From Alkalibacterium pelagium (GTDB lineage Bacteria > Bacillota > Bacilli > Lactobacillales > Carnobacteriaceae_A), in contig NZ_FNZU01000010.1 in the NCBI RefSeq assembly GCF_900109325.1, forward strand, positions 45,009 to 109,008: DNA of 64,000 nt, read 5' to 3'. The position numbers were made by a program, and so were the translations under genes. Shown here piece after piece: positions 35,232 to 44,161 of this stretch (positions are counted from its first letter, which is position 1; every line of letters starts with the position of its first letter). Below the pieces are notes generated by a model. The model made no database searches, had not been told where the DNA came from, and saw only the letters and a list, made by a program, of their open reading frames with translations.

Positions 35232-36308
35232 TTAACCAGAAAAATACGACTCGTCAAACTTTACAGACTTATCTTCCGTGTCCAACGTTGTTTCGATTCC
35301 GTAAGGCAACAGACACCTTGGGTAAGCATGCCCGAATGGCAGATTATACAGAATTGGAATGGTCTTGTCTTGCAAAATTTCTACAAGAACAGATTTATAC
35401 TCCTCGTAGTGCACTTCGTTTTGAGGTTTTCCTACCAGAATACCATTAATGACTTCAAACAGTCCGTACTTTTTCAGGACGTTTAACATCTCTTTAAATT
35501 TATCCGGTGTCGGTCGTTCTTCACTTGTTTCGATAAAGAGAAGCGCGTTCTTCCATTCGTCAAGTGATGGGAAGACGTTAAATGTTTTAATGACATCAGC
35601 TTGCTCCTTGTAGCGCTCGCCTGTCAGACATTCAACTAAACTTTCGAGACAGCCTCCAAGCAGTTTTCCCGTGACATGGCCTTCTCCCTGAAGCACTTCA
35701 AACCCATTCTCTTCGACATGTGATTTACGGTCTTTTCCTAAGGCTCCTTCTGAAAAATCAATCCTCTCTTCGTACCACGTGTCGCTTTTTGGCACGCCGT
35801 CAAGTTCATGGCCTGCAAACAATCCCTTTACAATAGTTCTCGTGTAGGGGAGCAGTTCACTGCCCAATTCAGCGAAATCATTCAAGAAATTCGGTCCGTA
35901 AAAAGAAGTCATGCCTAAGCGATGAAACATCAGATGATTCACAGTGGTATCTGAGAAGCCGGTAAACAGTTTTGGTGAGGATTTGACATTTTCAATAAAC
36001 TCATCGTCTTCCATCAGATAAGGAAGAAGGCGGTACGTATCGTCTCCACCGATTGCACAGATGATTCCTTTTATGGAGGTATCCCTGAACGCCTCTTTTA
36101 AATCCTCTGCTCTCCATTCAGGATATTTGTCCAGTGCATCCATCCCCTTGAGTGCATGAGGCATGAATACTGGAACAAGACCCAACTCTGTCAGACGATC
36201 AGATCCTAATTTTAACTGGTGCTCAGCAAATGATTCTCCTAGAATCCCACTAGATAAACTTACAACAGCGACCTTGTCTCCCATTTGCAATCCTTTAGGC
36301 TTTTTCAT
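35232..36308 (-). CDS. Serine carboxypeptidase of the LD-carboxypeptidase/MccF (S66) family
   Basis: A 358-residue cytosolic peptidase. Family motifs: CAIGGDDTYRLLPYL and the nucleophile serine in FTGFSDTT. A Glu in LLFIETSEERP and a His in LPFGHAYPR complete the Ser-Glu-His triad. The GGDD spelling and length fit MccF-like self-immunity enzymes (hydrolysis of microcin C-type acyl-adenylates) as well as murein LD-carboxypeptidases (L-Ala-D-Ala cross-bridge recycling). Sequence alone does not separate the two. Confidence 0.88.
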   Translation of the reverse strand: MKKPKGLQMGDKVAVVSLSSGILGESFAEHQLKLGSDRLTELGLVPVFMPHALKGMDALDKYPEWRAEDLKEAFRDTSIKGIICAIGGDDTYRLLPYLMEDDEFIENVKSSPKLFTGFSDTTVNHLMFHRLGMTSFYGPNFLNDFAELGSELLPYTRTIVKGLFAGHELDGVPKSDTWYEERIDFSEGALGKDRKSHVEENGFEVLQGEGHVTGKLLGGCLESLVECLTGERYKEQADVIKTFNVFPSLDEWKNALLFIETSEERPTPDKFKEMLNVLKKYGLFEVINGILVGKPQNEVHYEEYKSVLVEILQDKTIPILYNLPFGHAYPRCLLPYGIETTLDTEDKSVKFDESYFSG

Positions 36309-36375
36309 ATTGCCCAGACTCCTTTACAATTTAATTAAAGAAAAGCCCTGCACAGACTAGCCGTGCAGAGATCTT

Positions 36376-38112
36376 TTATAGTTTAAACTGCTGATTATAC
36401 AGATTGTAGTATGGCCCTGTATTCTTAATCAGCACATCATGTGTGCCTTCTTCGACAATGCTTCCGTTTTCAAGAACAATAATACGTTCTGCATTCTTTA
36501 TAGTAGACAATCTGTGAGCGATAACTAAAGTGGTTCGTCCTTTTGCCAGCGTCTCCATTGATGCCTTGACGATGTACTCACTTTCATTATCAAGAGAACT
36601 CGTCGCTTCATCCAGAATAAGAATCGGCGGGTTTTTAAGAAAGACTCGGGCGATACTGATCCGCTGCTTCTGACCCCCGGAGAGTCTGACCCCGCGCTGG
36701 CCGACTTCTGAATCGTACCCATTTGGCAAAGCTAAAATAAAGTCGTGCGCATTGGCTTTTCTGGCCGCTTCAATCACTTCTTCTTCTGTTGCATCAGGTT
36801 TTCCGTAGCGGATGTTGTCTTTGATCGATCCTGAAAATAAATAGACATCCTGCTGGACAATGCCGATCTGCTCTCTTACAAATGGGAGAGACAGATGTCT
36901 GACGTCATGCCCATCAAGAGTGACACTACCATGGGTCACATCGTAAAACCGAGGAATCAGCTTGCTGATCGTTGATTTCCCGGCACCCGAAGCGCCAACT
37001 AAAGCAACGTATTCTCCAGGATTTATTTTCAATGTCAATTTTTCAAATACGGGCTGATCCGAGTGAGGATAAGTGAAGCCTACTTGTCTGAAAGATATGC
37101 TTCCTTCTAAGCTTGTCAAATCAGCTGGCTTATTCGGACTCTTAATGTCGGACTGAGTATGCATCAGTTCGCTGAAGCGCTGGAATCCCGTGAACGCATC
37201 CTGCATCATGGCACTGAATACAAGCATTCGTCTGATTGGCGCAACCAAAAAATCTATATAAAGCATGAAGGCCAGTAAATCAGCTAGATTCAAGGTTTCA
37301 CCGATGATTAATGTCGCACCGTACAGCACGACAGCGATTGTAATAAACCGAATGAATCCTTCAACACCATTGTAAAGAGCCGTTTCGACTTTATACGTCT
37401 CTTTCCGGCTGTTTAAAAAGCGTTCGTTCTGCCTGCGAAACTTGTCGATTTCAAGTGTTTCATTAGTAAAAGACTGGACTTCCCGTACTCCGGACAAGCT
37501 GTCTTCTACCTGCGTGTGAATTTCTGCCATTTCCTTCTTGTTATCCATAAAGGTCTTGTTCATCTGCTTGTTGCAGAAATAAGTGAAGACAGCCATGAAT
37601 GGAAGAAAAGCGACAATAACGAGTGTCAGTCTAGCATTGATGACCAGCAGAACAGTCACTGCCCCAATGAATCTGAGACCGAACAGAATCAGGTCCTCAA
37701 TGCCATGATGGTACACTTCAGAAATTGAATAAAGATCATTGCCGATGCGACTCATCAGCTCCCCTGTCTTGACTTTATCAAAGTAGCTGAATGACAGGCG
37801 CTGAATGTGCTCGAAAAGATCGTTTCTCAAGTCTCGTTCCATCCGGGCACCCAGCATATGGCCTTTAAAGTCGAGCAGAAATGTAAAAATCTGCTGGAGA
37901 ACAGCCAGACCAATCATCATGAGGCCGAACTGTATGACCTGGTCTTGAGCGTTCGTCAGATCGCCGGACAGCACATCTCCAGTAACGTGGCGGACAAGCA
38001 ATGGAAAAATGAGTGCCAGTGCTGTGGACATGAAGGCATAAGTCAGTACAAAGCAGAGTTGCTTGAGGTAAGGTCTGTAATAAGAAACAAAATGTTTTAT
38101 CGGAAAATTCAT
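36376..38112 (-). CDS. ABC exporter (half-transporter, multidrug/lipid type)
   Basis: 578 residues: six-helix transmembrane domain (about 1-320) fused to an ATPase. Walker A GASGAGKS, Q-loop, signature LSGGQKQR, Walker B ILILDEATSSLD and the H-loop AHRLST are intact, so it can work as a homodimer. No partner gene adjoins it. The gene is preceded by a 19-codon leader ORF and alternative hairpins at 38139-38237, which suggests attenuation control of the kind seen for drug exporters. Exported substrate unknown. Confidence 0.9.
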   Translation of the reverse strand: MNFPIKHFVSYYRPYLKQLCFVLTYAFMSTALALIFPLLVRHVTGDVLSGDLTNAQDQVIQFGLMMIGLAVLQQIFTFLLDFKGHMLGARMERDLRNDLFEHIQRLSFSYFDKVKTGELMSRIGNDLYSISEVYHHGIEDLILFGLRFIGAVTVLLVINARLTLVIVAFLPFMAVFTYFCNKQMNKTFMDNKKEMAEIHTQVEDSLSGVREVQSFTNETLEIDKFRRQNERFLNSRKETYKVETALYNGVEGFIRFITIAVVLYGATLIIGETLNLADLLAFMLYIDFLVAPIRRMLVFSAMMQDAFTGFQRFSELMHTQSDIKSPNKPADLTSLEGSISFRQVGFTYPHSDQPVFEKLTLKINPGEYVALVGASGAGKSTISKLIPRFYDVTHGSVTLDGHDVRHLSLPFVREQIGIVQQDVYLFSGSIKDNIRYGKPDATEEEVIEAARKANAHDFILALPNGYDSEVGQRGVRLSGGQKQRISIARVFLKNPPILILDEATSSLDNESEYIVKASMETLAKGRTTLVIAHRLSTIKNAERIIVLENGSIVEEGTHDVLIKNTGPYYNLYNQQFKL

Positions 38113-38138
38113 AAATGTGTTAATCCCTTTCAGTATGT

Positions 38139-38208
38139 GGTTTAGTGTTCACATACGAAGGGCGATGAGCCGTCTAGTTAAAACGTAGAAAGGTCCTCCC
38201 CTTCGTAT
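38139..38208 (-). promoter_or_regulatory. Alternative hairpins in the leader of the ABC exporter mRNA
   Basis: In the minus-strand RNA, ATACGAAGGG (38208-38199, inside the leader ORF) pairs with CCCTTCGTAT (38162-38153). The 3' half of that stem overlaps GTATGTG (about 38156-38150), which can instead pair with CACATAC (about 38145-38139). The CCCTT can also pair with the AAGGG of the exporter's ribosome binding site. These mutually exclusive folds are the usual form of a translation-controlled attenuator. Confidence 0.55.
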
Positions 38209-38237
38209 CCTGCGGCGTTCATCTGAGTCTTTTGCAT
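38178..38237 (-). CDS. 19-residue leader peptide upstream of the ABC exporter
   Basis: A short ORF, MQKTQMNAAGYEGEDLSTF, begins with ATG at 38237 behind AGAGAGGA and ends with TAA before the exporter. It is preceded by the sigma-A promoter at 38269-38297. Its codons GGA TAC GAA GGG form one strand of the hairpin described for this leader, so ribosomes on the ORF would change the fold. BmrB in B. subtilis is a precedent for a leader peptide ahead of a multidrug ABC exporter. Confidence 0.55.
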   Translation of the reverse strand: MQKTQMNAAGYEGEDLSTF

Positions 38238-38268
38238 TGCGATCAATCCTCTCTTATGTAATGTTCTA

Positions 38269-38297
38269 ATCATATCCTAATGAAATGAAACAGTCAA
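38269..38297 (-). promoter_or_regulatory. Sigma-A promoter of the leader-ABC exporter unit
   Basis: TTGACT (38292-38297) and TATGAT (38269-38274) are separated by 17 bases on the minus strand. Transcription would begin near 38262, about 25 bases before the leader ORF. Confidence 0.7.
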
Positions 38298-38356
38298 TAC
38301 AGTGTTAATAGGATATATTTTCATCATGCCTTAATCTAAAGAGACCGACTTTTCCC

Positions 38357-39055
38357 TTAAGCCGTTTTCTCCATTATTACCTTTTCCATTTCTTTATATG
38401 ATGAGACTTCAAAATCGGGAATGATGTCTGATTTGTTCTTCAGATGTGAAGGGTTATACCAAATATTAGATAGACCGGCATTACGTGCACCTTGAATGTC
38501 GGATCTTAAAGAATCTCCAATCATGATGGTTTTCTGTGGGTCTACCTCTACGTTCTTTTCAAAGAGCCGATCAAAAAACTTTTTGTCTGGCTTAGCTACA
38601 CCAATTTCTTCTGAAATAACAACATCATCGAATATTGATATCAGTCCAGTTCCTTTCAGCCTGTTCCACTGTGTGCCAGCCGTCCCGTTTGTTCCGGCTA
38701 TGAGTCTATATTTTTGAGATTTCAATCGCTCAAGCATTTCTTTTGCCCCTTCAAGCACATGGAAATTTTCATTGAGATGACTACGATAATCCTGCTCAAG
38801 TCGTTGCCCGTCAGCCTCGAATTCGAAAACTTTGAATGTTTCAGAAAATCGGGTATTCAAGAGATCCTTGGATGACCCTCCATCTTCAATCTGTTTCCAG
38901 ATTCCACTGTTCACTTTCTTAAATGTTAAGAGCCACTCTTCATAATCGATATGGTCCGGTGAATACGCTGAGAAAACTTTACTCAGTCCGGACTGCTCTC
39001 CCTTCTTGAAATCCAGTATCGTATCGTCTAAATCGAAAATTAGTGTATGTGTCAT
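38357..39055 (-). CDS. HAD-superfamily hydrolase, YjjG-like nucleotidase
   Basis: A 232-residue phosphatase with the four HAD motifs: FDLDDTILDF (nucleophile Asp), GTNGT, Lys in the KPDKKFF segment, and IGDSLRSDIQGA. A helical cap lies between motifs 1 and 2. YjjG-type members remove phosphate from non-canonical pyrimidine nucleotides. Function within the group is inferred. Good AAGGAGA site. Confidence 0.85.
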   Translation of the reverse strand: MTHTLIFDLDDTILDFKKGEQSGLSKVFSAYSPDHIDYEEWLLTFKKVNSGIWKQIEDGGSSKDLLNTRFSETFKVFEFEADGQRLEQDYRSHLNENFHVLEGAKEMLERLKSQKYRLIAGTNGTAGTQWNRLKGTGLISIFDDVVISEEIGVAKPDKKFFDRLFEKNVEVDPQKTIMIGDSLRSDIQGARNAGLSNIWYNPSHLKNKSDIIPDFEVSSYKEMEKVIMEKTA

Positions 39056-39148
39056 TTTAATCGTTGTTCTCCTTGCTATTTTATTTGTTATCTAAACCCT
39101 TGAGCTTATCGTTACTTATCTATATTTATCAGCCTGCCAGCTGTCCCA

Positions 39149-39898
39149 CTAAGGTGAAATGGATTCAGACACTATTGAGCGCAGTTGCTCCCTGTCCTTA
39201 TCAGGGACGGATTCAGTTAGTCGCGCAGCTGCGAGTATGGGCAGCCACTCCAGTACGGATGCTTTTTCAACTCCGCTTTTAGAACAGTATAAATCTAAGT
39301 ACTTTTGCGCTATTTGTCTATCATAACTCAAATATAATAGATAACTTCTGCACGCATCCGCTTTGGGACTGCCGGCTGTCGCATCGACCCAATCTATGAT
39401 CATACATCCTTTTTCAGTCTGAATAACATTGAAGAGGTGAAAATCACCATGGCAGAGTTGATTACCCATCGGCATATTCGACAGTTTATCCAGCAGATTT
39501 TTTCTGCACGTTTCTTCAATACCATTTGCTTCACCAATCTGTCTGGCTAACTTAACCTTCATATGTTCGATACCTTCTACCGAATAGCTCTGTACCCTTA
39601 CCTGCTCTTTAACAGAAAGCAGAAGCAGATCCTCAATCTTATCTGGATTGCTCAGGAAGTCTTCTCCCAGTGTCTTGCCTTCGACGTAAGCCATACGAAT
39701 CATCTGACGCCCATCGGTTCTGGTGACCTCTTTCACCTCAGGTACATTTCTTAGTAGAGAATAAGCTGTACGCTGTTTACGCGCTTCTTTTTCTGCTTCG
39801 GTATCAGGCAGAAAATCTTTGAACACTTTTATGATGTCTTCTCCTGATCGATACACATCCGCCGTATTGCCACTGGCGATCGGGCCTCCCACAATCAT
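39149..39898 (-). CDS. Aminoglycoside/choline-kinase-fold phosphotransferase
   Basis: A 249-residue protein-kinase-like enzyme. GGPIASGNTADVYRSGEDIIKVFKDF in overlapping parts is an ATP-binding loop with lysine. LCHGDFHLFNVI is the catalytic Brenner motif, and MIIDWVDATAGSPKADACRSYLL carries the metal-binding Asp. Members phosphorylate antibiotics, choline or sugars. Nothing nearby fixes the substrate, and I would not call it a resistance gene on this evidence. Confidence 0.82.
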   Translation of the reverse strand: MIVGGPIASGNTADVYRSGEDIIKVFKDFLPDTEAEKEARKQRTAYSLLRNVPEVKEVTRTDGRQMIRMAYVEGKTLGEDFLSNPDKIEDLLLLSVKEQVRVQSYSVEGIEHMKVKLARQIGEANGIEETCRKNLLDKLSNMPMGNQLCHGDFHLFNVIQTEKGCMIIDWVDATAGSPKADACRSYLLYLSYDRQIAQKYLDLYCSKSGVEKASVLEWLPILAAARLTESVPDKDREQLRSIVSESISP

Positions 39899-40070
39899 CT
39901 GCTCATCTCCTTATTCATTCGTTAATAGTGCCAGATATCTAATGCTCCTTATGGGCATTATTACATCATGGCGCTTTACTTCAATATCTGAAACTGATAC
40001 TTTAATTATAGGCATACTTTTACATATTCAGCCAAACTTTTTCAAATAAATTCAAGAAGGAGTTTTATCA

Positions 40071-40484
40071 ATGAGTGTCACTGTTAAACGCAGCACCCAG
40101 TCCTTCAGTTACCTCCTCAATATAGCAGTAAAAATGCAAGGGACGACAATTGATCGACTGGCACCAGGTGAATCTGTTACCTTTGAAGTAAATGATCCGG
40201 GAGATACGATCTCGCTCAAATCTTTTTTCAGTAGCCGGGACGTTCAGGTAGCCGACGGAGATACGATCGAACTCTTCAGAAATAACAAAGTGATGGCACT
40301 GAGAATTCTGTCTAGATTTCTCCTTGCGGCTGTCATACTAGTTACGGGGTTCAGACTGATTACTTCACTGACTGTCATGATTCCATTAGCAGCAGTCGCA
40401 ATTATTCTGTCTTTTTATATAGATTTCTTCATTCCTGATTACTTAGTTGTTAAAACTAAGGGAGAAGAAAAGGACCATATGTGA
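40071..40484 (+). CDS. Hypothetical membrane protein
   Basis: 137 residues with an AAGGAG site. The N-terminal 80 residues look like a small beta domain (APGESVTFEVNDPGDTISLK), followed by two transmembrane helices at about 80-120 and a short charged tail. No family recognised. Confidence 0.6.
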   Translation: MSVTVKRSTQSFSYLLNIAVKMQGTTIDRLAPGESVTFEVNDPGDTISLKSFFSSRDVQVADGDTIELFRNNKVMALRILSRFLLAAVILVTGFRLITSLTVMIPLAAVAIILSFYIDFFIPDYLVVKTKGEEKDHM

Positions 40485-40607
40485 CTGTCCTGTATATTCG
40501 ATCAGTCATTGAAGAAACAAGTAGGTTCAGGCATGGTTTTGCGGGGTAATTGCAGAATCATGTCTTTTTTGTTTACTATTTTAATCATGAATCTAATGGG
40601 AATGACC

Positions 40608-40746
40608 GCCAATGGGTCATATCTCGTACTTATGAACCATTAAGGTAGAACATAAGTCGACGAACGGTTCATAATCATTGTTATGGTCCATTCGAACTAA
40701 CTTAAAAAGGACAAATGAACCATATCTTCTGGTTATGACCCATTCA
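40608..40746. repeat. Array C of about 51-bp palindromic units
   Basis: Three units lie in the 361-base gap after the hypothetical membrane protein: AATGGGTCATA/TATGAACCATT (40611-40641), CGAACGGTTCATAA/TTATGGTCCATTCG (40661-40694) and AATGAACCATA/TATGACCCATT (40714-40744). Equivalent bases are at 40611, 40663 and 40714. Same family as arrays A and B. Confidence 0.75.
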
Positions 40747-40804
40747 TCCCTATTTAACCGCCAAGTTTACTTTCCGCCGTTTTAACTTTGTAAAATGACT
40801 AGAC

Positions 40805-40825
40805 AGAACCTTGTTTCAAGGTTCT
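40805..40825. terminator. Small perfect hairpin, possible terminator
   Basis: AGAACCTTG and CAAGGTTCT form a 9-bp perfect stem around TTT, followed by TCCTTAT. It lies just beyond the stop of the GNAT gene. The weak T-run makes it uncertain. Confidence 0.45.
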
Positions 40826-40845
40826 TCCTTATATCCTACAGCCGA

Positions 40846-41514
40846 CTATAGCTTCAGTACATAAGTTCGTTCCACGAAGGAGTCCTCTATATCGAACAAG
40901 TCAAGGTACTTTTTATCATACACCCAGTACCAGCCAGAGTCTGTCATGTATGGCATGTCCTTGCCATCAGGTGATTTTACAAGAATTCTTTTACCGACAG
41001 GATCCGGCTCAAAGGACCCGACTCGCTCATCATTATCTTTCAGCGTCCCTTTTACTCTAAAGCTTTCAGTTAGCAACTCTGCACCTATTTTTTTATACAG
41101 GGCGTTTGCAGACGGATCGTCCCGAGTGAAAATTGTTAGATAGTCTATTCCCTTTTCTCTTAATTCACTCACTACATCATTAATGAGGCTCTGAGCAATA
41201 CCCATTTTCTGGTGATCAGGATGAACAGCTATGATATCCATGTATGATCCTTTATCTAAATGAGGAACATAATGGTCGTGCTGGCTGCGCTCATCGTCGT
41301 AAATGCCTACGTCCAGAATACCGATAACCTCATCCTCATTGTTTACCGCAATGCGTTCAATAGCTTCTGCATATCCTTCTTCTTCAGTATATGTATCCTT
41401 CTCAGCTTCGATCTGGTCTTTGAACTGACTGTACAGGTAGGATAATGCTTTGCATCTGATCCAGCTGTCTTCATACTTTGAATCGTACGGTTCAATCGTA
41501 TAGTCTGTTTTCAT
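40846..41514 (-). CDS. GNAT-family acetyltransferase
   Basis: 222 residues from the ATG at 41514, chosen because GGGGAG lies 9 bases upstream. The acetyl-CoA-binding motif is VHPDHQKMGIAQSLIND, with DYLTIFTRDDPSANALYKKIGAE after it. A C-terminal extension of about 70 residues (WYWVYDKKYLDLFDIED) has no domain I recognise. Substrate unknown. Confidence 0.8.
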   Translation of the reverse strand: MKTDYTIEPYDSKYEDSWIRCKALSYLYSQFKDQIEAEKDTYTEEEGYAEAIERIAVNNEDEVIGILDVGIYDDERSQHDHYVPHLDKGSYMDIIAVHPDHQKMGIAQSLINDVVSELREKGIDYLTIFTRDDPSANALYKKIGAELLTESFRVKGTLKDNDERVGSFEPDPVGKRILVKSPDGKDMPYMTDSGWYWVYDKKYLDLFDIEDSFVERTYVLKL

Positions 41515-41657
41515 TTGATTCTTCTCCCCGTTCATACTTCATTTCCCATTGCTAAGACCAGTACGGCCCTAGTCAGGATTTTATGTAATTCTGATTTATC
41601 TTCTGACTTATTCAGTATAACTGACCGAAATGTGTTTGACTATGTGAATCAGTAAAA

Positions 41658-41701
41658 GAAAAAAAACCCGCATAAACTAAAATAAACCAGTCAATGCAGG
41701 T
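41658..41701 (-). terminator. Terminator of the fabG-like SDR gene
   Basis: ACCTGCAT pairs with ATGCGGGT (one G-U) and is followed by a long T-run on the minus strand. Confidence 0.7.
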
Positions 41702-41712
41702 CTATAAATTTA

Positions 41713-42513
41713 CTATCTCATCAACGAGCCCCCGGATATGATGACAGCTTCTCCAACAATATTTTCGGCTGCGTCAGTCAGCAGGAAGAGGATTGTATTG
41801 GCTACATCCTCTGGGGTTGAAATGCGACCGGACGGCAAGCTTTCATTCTCGATCTTCAGCTGTTCTTCAAAGCTGCGTCCGTGTCTTTCCCCTTTGGATT
41901 TTATGCCGTCTCTACCCATTTTTGTATCGACGAATCCTGGACAGACTGCGTTCACACGAATATTATGCTCGATCGCTTCCAGTGCAAATGACTGGGTAAA
42001 CCCGTTAAGGGCAAACTTGGAACCGACATAGGCCGTGCCACCGACTGTTCCTCTCAAACCTGATAATGAAGAAACGTTAACTATGGCCCCTTCTTTATTT
42101 TTCTTCATCGAATCATATAAGCGCTGGGTCAGCAGGATCGGCACAGTGAAATTCAAATGCATCACACGTTCCAGTTCTTCCTGAGTCAAGTCTTCAAGTA
42201 CGCCTCCGCCTGTCATGCCGGCTGAATTAACCAGCAGAGAAACCGGACCAAACGAATTTTCCGCAGACTGCACCAGCTTTTCCCGATCTGATGCGTCTGC
42301 CAGATCTGCTACGACAATATTAATCTTAGCATCTGAGACATCTTTCAAAATCTCATCCTTCAGATCATTCAGAACGTCTTCTTTTCTGCCTGTGATCGTC
42401 ACATCCGTACCCATAGCGGACAGACCTTTTGCAGTTTCATACCCAATCCCACCCGTCGCTCCGGTGACTAATGCATGCTTACCTTTAAAAACCTCTGTTG
42501 AAAAAATAGACAT
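41713..42513 (-). CDS. Short-chain dehydrogenase/reductase
   Basis: 266 residues from the ATG at 42513 (AGGAGG 6 bases upstream; the ATGs before it are too close or too far). Classical SDR: cofactor loop TGATGGIG, NSAG motif, catalytic Ser in VNVSSL and YVGSK. The C-terminal GEAVIISGG is typical of 3-oxoacyl reductase-like members. Substrate unknown. Confidence 0.85.
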   Translation of the reverse strand: MSIFSTEVFKGKHALVTGATGGIGYETAKGLSAMGTDVTITGRKEDVLNDLKDEILKDVSDAKINIVVADLADASDREKLVQSAENSFGPVSLLVNSAGMTGGGVLEDLTQEELERVMHLNFTVPILLTQRLYDSMKKNKEGAIVNVSSLSGLRGTVGGTAYVGSKFALNGFTQSFALEAIEHNIRVNAVCPGFVDTKMGRDGIKSKGERHGRSFEEQLKIENESLPSGRISTPEDVANTILFLLTDAAENIVGEAVIISGGSLMR

Positions 42514-42605
42514 AACCATCCTCCTATAATTGTGAAGTCTCGTCATGTCTATCTTAACTGATTTGATTTAATTATATAAATATAAAGCATTTGGAAAACA
42601 TGTTT

Positions 42606-43256
42606 CTAAGCCATTTCTTCTACAATACCTTTTTTCATTAGCACGGGCTGGACTTTTCTAATGAAATAGCCCATCAGTGGACCGAAGAACAGCATCCCGA
42701 TAATCGTTCCTTCTCTGACCGGTGAACTTAATCCGAATGTGAAAGTGAGTGCAATAGAAGCGATGATAAATATAATATCTACGAGCTGTCTGATGGCTGC
42801 AAACTTCATCGGAACAGCTCTCGTCAAAGCCAGACAGAAACTTTCAATAGGAAAGGTCACCAGGTTCAGTACCATGACCATACTCACCGAAAAAGTTGCC
42901 AGGACCAGTGCCAGAAAATACGTCCCCAGTGATGCAATGTAAGTGTCAAACTGGAGCGAAGCGAACAAGGAATAATAGAAATAGTTGACCAGCATCCCGA
43001 TCAGTATACTTAAGGGAATCTGGAGAAACCGGCTGAAGCCAAATTCTTTCTTCAAAATGATGAACTGACCTAGAACACAGAGCAGATTGAATACCATAGC
43101 GATCGTTCCAATACGAATCCCTGACAGGACGGACAGCGACTGAGTCATCGCATCAAAGGCTCCGACCCCGACCGATGCTCTAAGCATTAATGAGATTGCC
43201 AGTGCGACCGTTGCTGAAAAAAGTGATAGCAGTGCAAAGCGTTTATAATTGACCAT
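42606..43256 (-). CDS. YczE/YyaS/YitT-type integral membrane protein
   Basis: A 216-residue protein with five or six hydrophobic helices and the family start SLMLRASVGVGAFDAMTQSLS. The family is widespread in Firmicutes and poorly understood. ATG behind TTGGAG. Confidence 0.8.
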   Translation of the reverse strand: MVNYKRFALLSLFSATVALAISLMLRASVGVGAFDAMTQSLSVLSGIRIGTIAMVFNLLCVLGQFIILKKEFGFSRFLQIPLSILIGMLVNYFYYSLFASLQFDTYIASLGTYFLALVLATFSVSMVMVLNLVTFPIESFCLALTRAVPMKFAAIRQLVDIIFIIASIALTFTFGLSSPVREGTIIGMLFFGPLMGYFIRKVQPVLMKKGIVEEMA

Positions 43257-43495
43257 TTAATTGTCATCTCCAAATCAATATATTAAAATTCTGGCTAGTG
43301 AGTGCCAGATAATTGAATATGTACAAACTTCAGTACTTTAATACTTAACCTAAATTATACGACAATCATAATGTTTTACAACTATATTCCTCTATTTGTT
43401 CTTTATTCATATTAACATCTACGGCTTATACCTGTTTAATTATCAGCTAGTATCTGATGTGAAAATATGGTATTCTACTATAAGCCAATTGAATA

Positions 43496-43534
43496 GACAG
43501 TTCGTGACCATCCTGTCGAAAAACAAAACTAGGG
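43496..43534 (+). promoter_or_regulatory. preQ1 class-I riboswitch aptamer
   Basis: Stem GACAG (43496-43500) / CTGTC (43513-43517), a short loop, then the A-rich tail and AACTAGG (43528-43534) that pseudoknots into the loop. This fits the preQ1-I pattern. It lies upstream of queT and queF, both preQ-related genes, and is followed by a terminator. Ligand binding would tie up CTAGG, which otherwise pairs with CCTAG (43567-43571) in the terminator's 5' arm. Confidence 0.85.
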
Positions 43535-43561
43535 AACGGCAGCTGATAACTGCCTTATTTT

Positions 43562-43597
43562 AACGTCCTAGCTAACTGACTAGAGACGTTTTTTTGT
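43562..43597 (+). terminator. preQ1-controlled terminator
   Basis: AACGTC (43562-43567) pairs with GACGTT (43585-43590), followed by TTTTT. Its 5' arm overlaps the CCTAG that can pair with the aptamer 3' end, giving the anti-terminator alternative. Confidence 0.8.
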
Positions 43598-43660
43598 TTT
43601 GCCGGACTTATCTGACCATTCAGATAGCCGCGGAACACATTTTAATTGGAGGTGATTGAT

Positions 43661-44161
43661 ATGAAAGAGACTGCACTTAAATCTAACCAAACACGTAAAC
43701 TGACAATTTCTGCAATTATGATCGCTTTATATGTTGTCATTATGGCAACGACGTCCACCTTTTCTTTTGGGGCGTATCAGATCAGAATCGCAACCAGTCT
43801 TTATGCTCTTTCTTATTTTTTCCCTTTTCTTGTTTTTCCACTTGGTCTGGCTAACGCACTATCCAACTTCTTTTTCGGCGTACTGGGACCGATCGATGTA
43901 CTAGGCGGATTCATTATTGGTATTTCAGTATCAGGGGCCATCGCACTGATCAGACGGTTCAACCTGCCACGCTGGCTAGTGGCTTTACCTATTATATTTA
44001 TTATAGGTTTTGGTGTTCCTGCTTATCTGGCTATCCTTCTTGATGTTCCTTACTGGGTACTGGTAGTGAACTTGCTGATTGGTCAACTTATCCCAGGTAT
44101 CGCAGGGGTTATATTAACACAAGCCCTAGAAAAACCACTTAAAAGTAGAAAGGTGATTTAA
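43661..44161 (+). CDS. queT: QueT-type queuosine-precursor transporter
   Basis: 166 residues from the ATG at 43661 (GGAGG 9 bases upstream; the open frame extends to a TTG without support). Five or six helices, with the N-terminal [19 protein letters not shown] and [17 protein letters not shown], typical of QueT, an ECF-type S component for preQ0/preQ1. First gene of a two-gene unit under a preQ1 riboswitch. Its stop overlaps the queF start (TAATG). Confidence 0.9.
   Translation: MKETALKSNQTRKLTISAIMIALYVVIMATTSTFSFGAYQIRIATSLYALSYFFPFLVFPLGLANALSNFFFGVLGPIDVLGGFIIGISVSGAIALIRRFNLPRWLVALPIIFIIGFGVPAYLAILLDVPYWVLVVNLLIGQLIPGIAGVILTQALEKPLKSRKVI

Noticed and set aside
35232..36308. Microcin C immunity cluster
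   Set aside because: The S66 peptidase could be MccF-like, but no mcc biosynthesis or transport genes adjoin it.
39149..39898. Aminoglycoside resistance gene
   Set aside because: The fold is shared by many housekeeping kinases, and no resistance or mobile context is present.
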